Source: Spinellus fusiger (taxonomy: Eukaryota; Mucoromycota; Mucoromycetes; Mucorales; Phycomycetaceae). Taken from it: a DNA stretch of 64,000 bases. Positions 58,131 to 64,000 of this stretch are shown piece by piece. Position numbers and translations under genes: made by a program. The DNA lies in NCBI GenBank assembly GCA_025094145.1, contig JALLLS010000025.1, forward strand, positions 363,269 through 427,268, in the 5' to 3' direction. How positions within the stretch are numbered: position 1 is the stretch's first letter; each line of letters begins with the position of its first letter. Below the pieces are notes generated by a model that worked only from the letters and a program-made list of their open reading frames with translations, searched no databases and was not told the DNA's origin.

Positions 58131-59811
58131 TAGTTATTGTACTATCATTGAAGAACATCCACTCATATGAAAAAGTCATGATGATTGCATAAAATATGGA
58201 TGAACAAGTAGAATAGTATTTACAATTATTATACCTGATCACATAAGTTATCAACTTTAGAATGAATACAGTTTGATATAGTAAAGAGTCGTATTCAAAT
58301 AAACAAAAATATTACTATTTCTAATGAATGTTTATGATACTTATTGTGAATTATATATAATATAGATTGTCCTAATTATTATTTGGCATGGTGTCATTAC
58401 TATTGCTAGTCTTAAAGGCGGGATAACACATAGAATAAAGAAACATTCTGTACTGACAGCAAAGAGCAACAGTAAAACAAACTTTCTTTGTACAACTGTC
58501 TTTTAAATAACCTTACTACTCTATGACTTGAAATTAAAGACAAGACACGTCCTAATTTTTAGGCTTTATCCTCTTCCTCAATAGAATACCCCTTGTCATG
58601 ATAAATGAAGTTTTTTTTAAAAAAAAACTAGGGGTAGGTGGCGTTTGATTCCAAGAATTAAACATTTCTTTTTATGTTAACAAACACTGTTTATTATTTC
58701 ATTATTCTTACAACTCATGTAAATTTTCCGTTTTTTCTTTTATATTCCTATAAAAGAATGCCATTTTAAGTATACAGAATCATTCTTAAAAAGGTTTCTG
58801 GTTATTTTCTTTTCTTCTGGATGTGTTTCTCCGTAGTCATCATGAAATGATATTCTTTATTATTGTTATTATTATTATTATATACTAAGAATGAAGATGA
58901 AAAGAAAAGTGTTTACGTCCTAGAATATTCAAAATGGATCAATATATCTTTAGCCTAGCACTCTTTCATTTTACTTTCTGTTTCTTAATTTACTATCAAC
59001 CTGTGTTTAAACATATCACCCGACATAAAGAACCTATGAACACTGTACGTCTCAAAATAGTTATTCCTCTTTATATTGTTCTCTCTCTCCTTAATAAGAG
59101 TAAAATACTAGCCACAGAATACACAAAAAAAGTTTCTTTTTTTGGTATCACTTTAGATCTTGTTGGATACCGTGCTAATATTAAATTATACATCGTCTCT
59201 CCTGAATGTAATCTTGTGCATAGATGCTTAATTTTTGATAATTATAAAGTGTATCTTTGCCCGACATTAGTTCTCCCCATTTCCACCTATAGTGTAGATG
59301 GGTAAGACAAGTGAATAGCTTGTTCTTATTTTTATTTTTACTATCTTCATGGGTCTTATAGTTGATTGAAAATAGGAATGTGGAAAACATAAATGTATAT
59401 TAATGGAGAAAGAATACTGTATAGTGAATTACATACTAAAAATAAAGAATACAAAGAATTTCATTAAAAGGAATTTTAACAAAAAAAAAGATAGTTAAAA
59501 TGCTGGTTTTTGAATTCAATCTCCTATATTGGTCATAGTTCAGGACAATACCGGCGTGTTAAGTATTCAATCCGTATACTACTTTGTCTCCTCTTATTTA
59601 TACAAAAGAGTCTAAATCACTACCCAATATTTTATCCTTATATAGATGAATATCTACAAAATATTCAATTTTATTCATTTCATAAATATATTATGTAAAT
59701 AGATAAAACTTTTGTCCATCAGACTATCAATGCATATAGGCTTATATACTGGATACAGAATATAATAACATAATTTATAAATAATCTTGTTTGTGAAGAA
59801 AATGATAGGTA
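58131..59811. other. AT-rich spacer between elements E2 and H
   Basis: Contains a symmetric T8A9 tract near 58612-58629 and an (ATT)n tract at 58857-58880. The 123-codon frame 58934-59305 (+) is listed separately; nothing else is supported. Confidence 0.5.
58934..59305 (+). CDS. Hypothetical 123-residue open frame
   Basis: ATG 58934 to TAA 59305. The N-terminal 25 residues are hydrophobic (FSLALFHFTFCFLIYY) and could be a signal anchor; a second hydrophobic stretch VIPLYIVLSLL follows. No family recognised and no splice partners seen. In transposon-rich DNA this may be a chance frame or relic. Confidence 0.25.
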   Translation: MDQYIFSLALFHFTFCFLIYYQPVFKHITRHKEPMNTVRLKIVIPLYIVLSLLNKSKILATEYTKKVSFFGITLDLVGYRANIKLYIVSPECNLVHRCLIFDNYKVYLCPTLVLPISTYSVDG

Positions 59812-61529
59812 CATACCTAAAGATTTTTGGGATATAGAATTAAATACACGGACAATAAGATAACACTATTTTTATGATTAACTAATGTGTTTGGAAAAGG
59901 TATTCTCATAAAGTATTGGTGCATCTTTGGGAAATAAAATAGTGTAGAAATGTATTATGCTTCAAAAAGACTTACGTGTATCTTGGTTTAGTGTATCAAT
60001 AACTACACTGGATTCTTTTTTGATGTTTTGGTGGATTGGCTAATACTAGCTAACCGTTTGTCTGATTGTTGTTGATTAATAAGTCTCGATAGCTTCATTC
60101 TACGAAATAGAAGTAAGCTATTGGTATTCCAGTTTTCCACAACAGAAGTATCTTCATTTGAATAATAATTATACAGCACTAGGGTAGCTTTGGCTTTCTC
60201 CTCGAGGTATCTTGTGATTTCTAGAACCAAGGAAGAAAGTATTTGGAAATTACATTGACATGCTTGTCTTGATCAATTGGTCTCTCCAAGAGTACAAGAT
60301 GTCTTAAACTTCCGGGCCAAAAGAAACCTCAAAATATGACTGAACCCTTGCCATACTTGTATGTTCTTTGGATATGACGCTCCTCATACTTTTCACCTTT
60401 CTTTCTGATCACTCTAGTACCTTTATCATTGCCCACAACTGTAAAACGGGACTCATCAGACCAAATGATGTTATTTCATCTTTCCACTGGCCAATCCACC
60501 TTGTTTTTATACAATAAAATACTCTTGCTTATTGTACTTTTTGAGATGTCAAGATCATCAGGAATTTTTTAATAATTAGCATGTATTTTTCATTGTCCTA
60601 TGATTTGACCTCTAATAAACATATTATGCTCTTTTCTTTTGATAGGACTATCTTCATGTCCTTGGCTAACAGTTGGCTGATTTTCATTGCTTGAGGTCAT
60701 CTTTTGAATAAGTTAGAAAAGAAAAGAAAAAGACTTCTATCTTATTGCATGGGACTGTATACCTCACCAAAATGTTTTTTATTTTTATTTTTTGGTCTGT
60801 TATTCTTTTGTTATTTCTCACACTGTCCCTACAATTTAACACTTAAGTACTCGTTAAGATAAACATAAATAAACAAGGTAATGTGCTATTATTAACAAAG
60901 AGAAACAATAGAAGGAATTAATAGACATCATCAAAGGCTATTTTTGAGATTAAAAAGGTATGTAGTATCTTTATCTGGGATTGAGCTCATTATAACCCAC
61001 AAGACATAGTACTGACTCTTCTTCTAATAGATGGTATATGGCTTATTATTCTCAAAACAAGTATTAAGTACAAGGTAAGCATATTATCTCTCTTGATTGA
61101 ATTATTACTAATACACTCTTCTGTTATTAGATAAGTAAAGACTCTTTCTCAAGTCAGTCTCAGGTGGTCTATTCTTCCTTCTATACTGTCTAAGATGTCT
61201 AGGGTGTCTAGGGTATACTCCTGAGCATGGTTTTCTATCTCCCAAGGATAAAGCACAAGGCTTTTAGGGTTTAAATTCTATTAATATAAAGGAATACGCC
61301 TATAACAGCATTAGCCATAGTAATAGTATATTTTTAGCTATATTATTATAATAAACAATATATTTTATTGATAATACAATCTGATATTGAGATATTCTAC
61401 AAAGTGAAATAATTAATTTAATTCCCGCAAGCCCTTGATTTTAAACATCATTCCATAAAAGGTACGTTTTTGGGATTGACGTAAATGGACACTCGTGTCA
61501 CTTCTTTAAAGCGAGAAAATCTTTGTGTT
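59812..61529 (-). mobile_element. Decayed CACACCAGGAG-family element with a Tc1-like transposase relic (copy H)
   Basis: Left end CATACCTAAAGATTTTTGGG after TA (59810-59811); right end reversed CAACACAAAGATTTTCTCGC followed by CTTTAAAG. Both have drifted from the other copies, so the right boundary is approximate. Right half matches C, E1 and E2 (CTATCTCCCAAGGATAAAGC at 61227; CTTGAGAATTGG-type block at 61030-61130 shared with E2). Confidence 0.6.
60003..60705 (-). pseudogene. Tc1-like transposase relic in element H
   Basis: Minus strand: start MTSSNENQPTVSQGHEDSP near 60700, then DDLDISKSTISKSILLYKN (helix-turn-helix), NNIIWSDESRFTVVGNDKGT (first catalytic Asp), and KYGKGSVIFWGFFW region with stops. 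The second and third catalytic residues are not clearly readable. It differs from the IS630-like protein of element D. Confidence 0.7.
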
Positions 61530-62062
61530 GGCAAAGTAATTGTGGAAATGAAAATTAGTTTGATCGGCAGAATGCTGAATCTGGAAGGAGTAAGAAAAAA
61601 TATAGTACTCTAAAGTTAGACATTTAGGTTACTTCCAGAGACTCGTAGGACCTTTCAGGGCTGGCTAATGACACATGATTTGAGCAGAAAGAATAGGGTT
61701 TGGGGATGTTTTTGCAAATGCGAGAGTGTAGAGAAGGAGAGATGTATAGGGTTCGCCACGAACAATGTGGGGGAACAAGAAACAATTAGCTTTGTAGACT
61801 GACTGTTGCACTTTATGAAAATACAGTTTAGAACCAAAGAAAAGGAAAGAGACAACCACCTAAGTCCTTAAAGCTTATATTGCTTGATTATACTTCAGGA
61901 TATGCTCGAGTCAAGGTCTTTTATTTTATTTTATTAAAGAGTTAGTTAGCTACAATTTTTATAATAATTTCTATTTTATTCCCTATGACGTGGAGTCTTT
62001 TTTACTTGTCCTTGCTAATGGTACCTTCACCAAACATCCAAGGAGATAGAGTGGTCACACTA
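61530..62062. other. Spacer without recognisable genes
   Basis: Overlapping short frames at 61655-61859 (-) lack motifs. An ATTTT-rich tract lies at 61920-61935. Confidence 0.45.
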
Positions 62063-62302
62063 CACTGAAAAGGATGGTTAATTTGAAGATTTCAAATGGT
62101 TGCTTTACCAGAAAAAAAAACAACCTGCTTAAGAAACATGACTATTAGACTTTCTAAATGAATAAAGTGGGGTGTTTTTTTTATTCAAACCTTTGACTTG
62201 ACTACTTCCGTTAGAGTGACTTTTTTTTTTTAAAAAAAAAGTAGCCATTTTTTCTAGTAAAGCAACCACTTGAAATCTTGAAATTAACCATCTTTTTCAG
62301 TG
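62063..62302. mobile_element. 240-bp MITE with about 65-bp terminal inverted repeats
   Basis: Flanked by TA (62061-62062, 62303-62304). The left arm starts CACTGAAAAGGATGGTTAAT and the reversed right arm CACTGAAAAAGATGGTTAAT; similarity continues through TTTCAA(A/G)TGGTTGCTTTAC to about 65 bases. The centre holds a T-rich then A-rich tract. No coding sequence. The ends differ from both larger families here, so its source element is not in the window. Confidence 0.85.
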
Positions 62303-63380
62303 TAATCACCAATTGAGAGTGCAAAGTCTGTAAACTCAAGTTTCACAGGCATTTGTCATTACCAATGTCTAATTAGTACACTTTACACAATTCTATTATA
62401 CTTATAAGATGAAAGATTCAATAAAATATCAATGTACAAATGTAAGATAAGACTGATATCAGTAAATGACTTGTACAATGATCCAATAAGCATTGCAGAC
62501 ATTTTAGATACTGTAATGTCTTTTATTAAACAAACTTATACTCTCGACTTTTATTGTTTTCTATTCCAAGAATTAATTTCTGTATTTTTAATCTAAATTT
62601 ACTCATAATTTCTCAAGACTACTGAATAGAGTCACAATTACGCCGGCCTCATGACTTGCCTTAATTTTTGACAAGCCATCTGTAATCAAAAGTTCAATAT
62701 CTTATATTTCTTGTATAATAAACATAGACCCCTCTACTTTCAAAAGCACACTGAGGTTTTCTTAGTAAAACTTCAGTGTAGAAGACACATCAATACTTTG
62801 AAGACCAGATATTCTCAGAGGGGGATGCAAGTATCATTTCTGTGAGAATATTCTATGAACTGAGGAAGACAAACTGAGCTCTGTGACAAGATAACAAGAA
62901 AGGTCTGCATCAGCAAAGTGATCAATTTTATTAAAAATATAGACTAAAGCACTCTTAAGACCAAGAAAAAAAGACTCTTGGTGACTCAGAGACACAAAAT
63001 AAGACTTTAATAGATTCATATGCACCTTTATTAGACTTGTGAGCAATGATGTTATACACTTTTGAGTATAATGAGTTAAAATGTGTATTCATGATAAAAA
63101 ATGCCAGTATTTATATGTTAAAACTAAACATGGACCTTCTACCAAAGTACATAGACACGGAAAATAAATAAATAAATAATAATAGCAGCATGTTAAAATA
63201 TATTTTGAGTGGTAAAGAGTCTGAGTGTATGTATTTAGTGATTGTCAGTAAGAACTCCAGGAAGTACAATAGTATCTTGAAAAAAAAATTACCTTAATTC
63301 TTATCGTATATTTTCTCTAAACTCTATAGTTGTTTACCAGTTATAAAAGAGAAACTTAAGGCCTAATAATAGTAAGCTAT
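62303..63380. other. AT-rich spacer, nothing recognised
   Basis: Open frame 62834-63046 (-) lacks motifs. No repeat structure beyond short A/T tracts and (AAAT)n at 63163-63178. Confidence 0.45.
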
Positions 63381-63429
63381 CGTATCATTATAAATCAGAA
63401 AACTGTATGGCAACTGTTCTACTAGATTT

Positions 63430-63600
63430 CTTATATCCTGGATTCTAATCCCACTGAGTACCTTTGGGTTTGATTAAAGTGAGATGTGTACAAGAAAAAG
63501 ATTATTTACACCACTCATCGAGATCGGGGAAACAATTACAAAAAGAGTAAACGGATGGCCTCATTGCCAGCATGAAGCAGAGATGCCAGATCTTCATAGA
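63430..63600 (+). pseudogene. Tc1-like transposase C-terminal scrap
   Basis: Plus strand: LDSNPTEYLWV (63440-63472) resembles LNPIEYLWA with the catalytic Glu, and the stretch near 63545-63595 resembles the C-terminal 'DGLIASMKQRCQ' region in a shifted frame. Too short and broken to delimit an element. Confidence 0.55.
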
Positions 63601-64000
63601 TTCTAAAATAATCTATAAAAAATTAACTAATAAACTACATTAGAAACTTATATTCTCTATAAAAATATTTTACTGGTTTTTTTTACTTTATATTTTGCAT
63701 ATTTATAAAGTTATATCGATATGAAAGTAAATAATACATTTCTTAAAAAAGGTACTGAGTTTCAACCATATGCAATCTTTCTGGGTCCTCAGCGTATTAT
63801 TTTTACACAAAAAAAGACTTATACAAACATTACACAAAATGTACAAGCTTGCATTTCCAAGTCTATGATATCACCTTTCTTTAATTCAGTCTACCAATTA
63901 TACATTCAATTAAGGAAATAAATAAGAATTTTTTATTTTTTATTATGTTTCTTTGCATAGACCAATCAAGAGATATTCCTGTGTGTCTGTTTTACTTATG
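63601..64000. other. Window end, nothing supported
   Basis: A 66-codon frame (63721-63921, +) has no motif and no recognised partner exons; a gene continuing past the window cannot be excluded. Confidence 0.4.

Noticed and set aside
1..64000. CRISPR array, phage or bacterial operon content.
   Set aside because: No spaced direct-repeat arrays; spliced eukaryotic genes throughout. The TnpB-like signal is eukaryotic Fanzor, not a prokaryotic insertion sequence.

Overview
The window is AT-rich nuclear DNA from a filamentous fungus, most likely an early-diverging lineage (Mucoromycota, probably Mucorales). Reasons: genes are split by many short GT-AG introns (about 50-170 nt); there is a Pil1-type eisosome core protein, a fungal-style class II myosin and a Notchless/Rsa4 ribosome-assembly factor; and gene islands are separated by AT-rich deserts full of decayed Tc1/mariner-type elements and Fanzor (eukaryotic TnpB-like) relics. 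The phylum is an inference, not a database match.

Layout. 1-430: C-terminus of the TFIIH helicase Rad3/XPD (+). 431-3991: repeat-rich spacer. 3992-7990: Rap-GAP protein (+, 10 exons). 8454-12798: class II myosin heavy chain (-, 11 exons) with an unusually short tail, convergent with the Rap-GAP gene. 12799-19412: desert holding a dead Tc1 element (14465-15823). 19413-21724: STK32/YANK-like AGC kinase (-). 21725-27450: desert with another Tc1 relic. 27451-28478: doubtful multi-exon minus-strand gene. 28771-31189: mitochondrial methionyl-tRNA synthetase (-, 11 exons). 31288-32361: non-autonomous element just upstream of its start. 33507-34059: Fanzor relic. 35046-39810: compact plus-strand island of a two-TM protein, GPN2 GTPase and Pil1-like protein. 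39893-41247: second Tc1 element. 42683-45332: element with a broken IS630/Tc1-type transposase. 46231-52248: minus-strand island of a SAM methyltransferase, an SR splicing factor (RRM + CCHC knuckle + RS) and NLE1/Rsa4. 52249-64000: transposon graveyard.

The host genes are housekeeping functions (repair/transcription, Rap signalling, contractility, mitochondrial translation, Pol II/GPN assembly, plasma-membrane eisosomes, splicing, 60S assembly) with no sign of a pathway cluster.

The most interesting content is in the mobile DNA. At least five elements share TA-flanked termini of the form CACACCAGGAG... but carry different cargo: an IS630-like transposase (42683-45332), a different Tc1-like transposase (59812-61529), Fanzor C-terminal sequence (52726-55984 and its deletion derivative 57171-58130), or nothing recognisable (31288-32361). 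The two Fanzor copies share a 22-bp hairpin with a 14-nt loop that overlaps the last RuvC motif, and share a nonsense codon just before it. A second, unrelated Fanzor at 33507-34059 keeps its zinc-ribbon and final catalytic motif and is split by an intron. All mobile genes seen here are broken.
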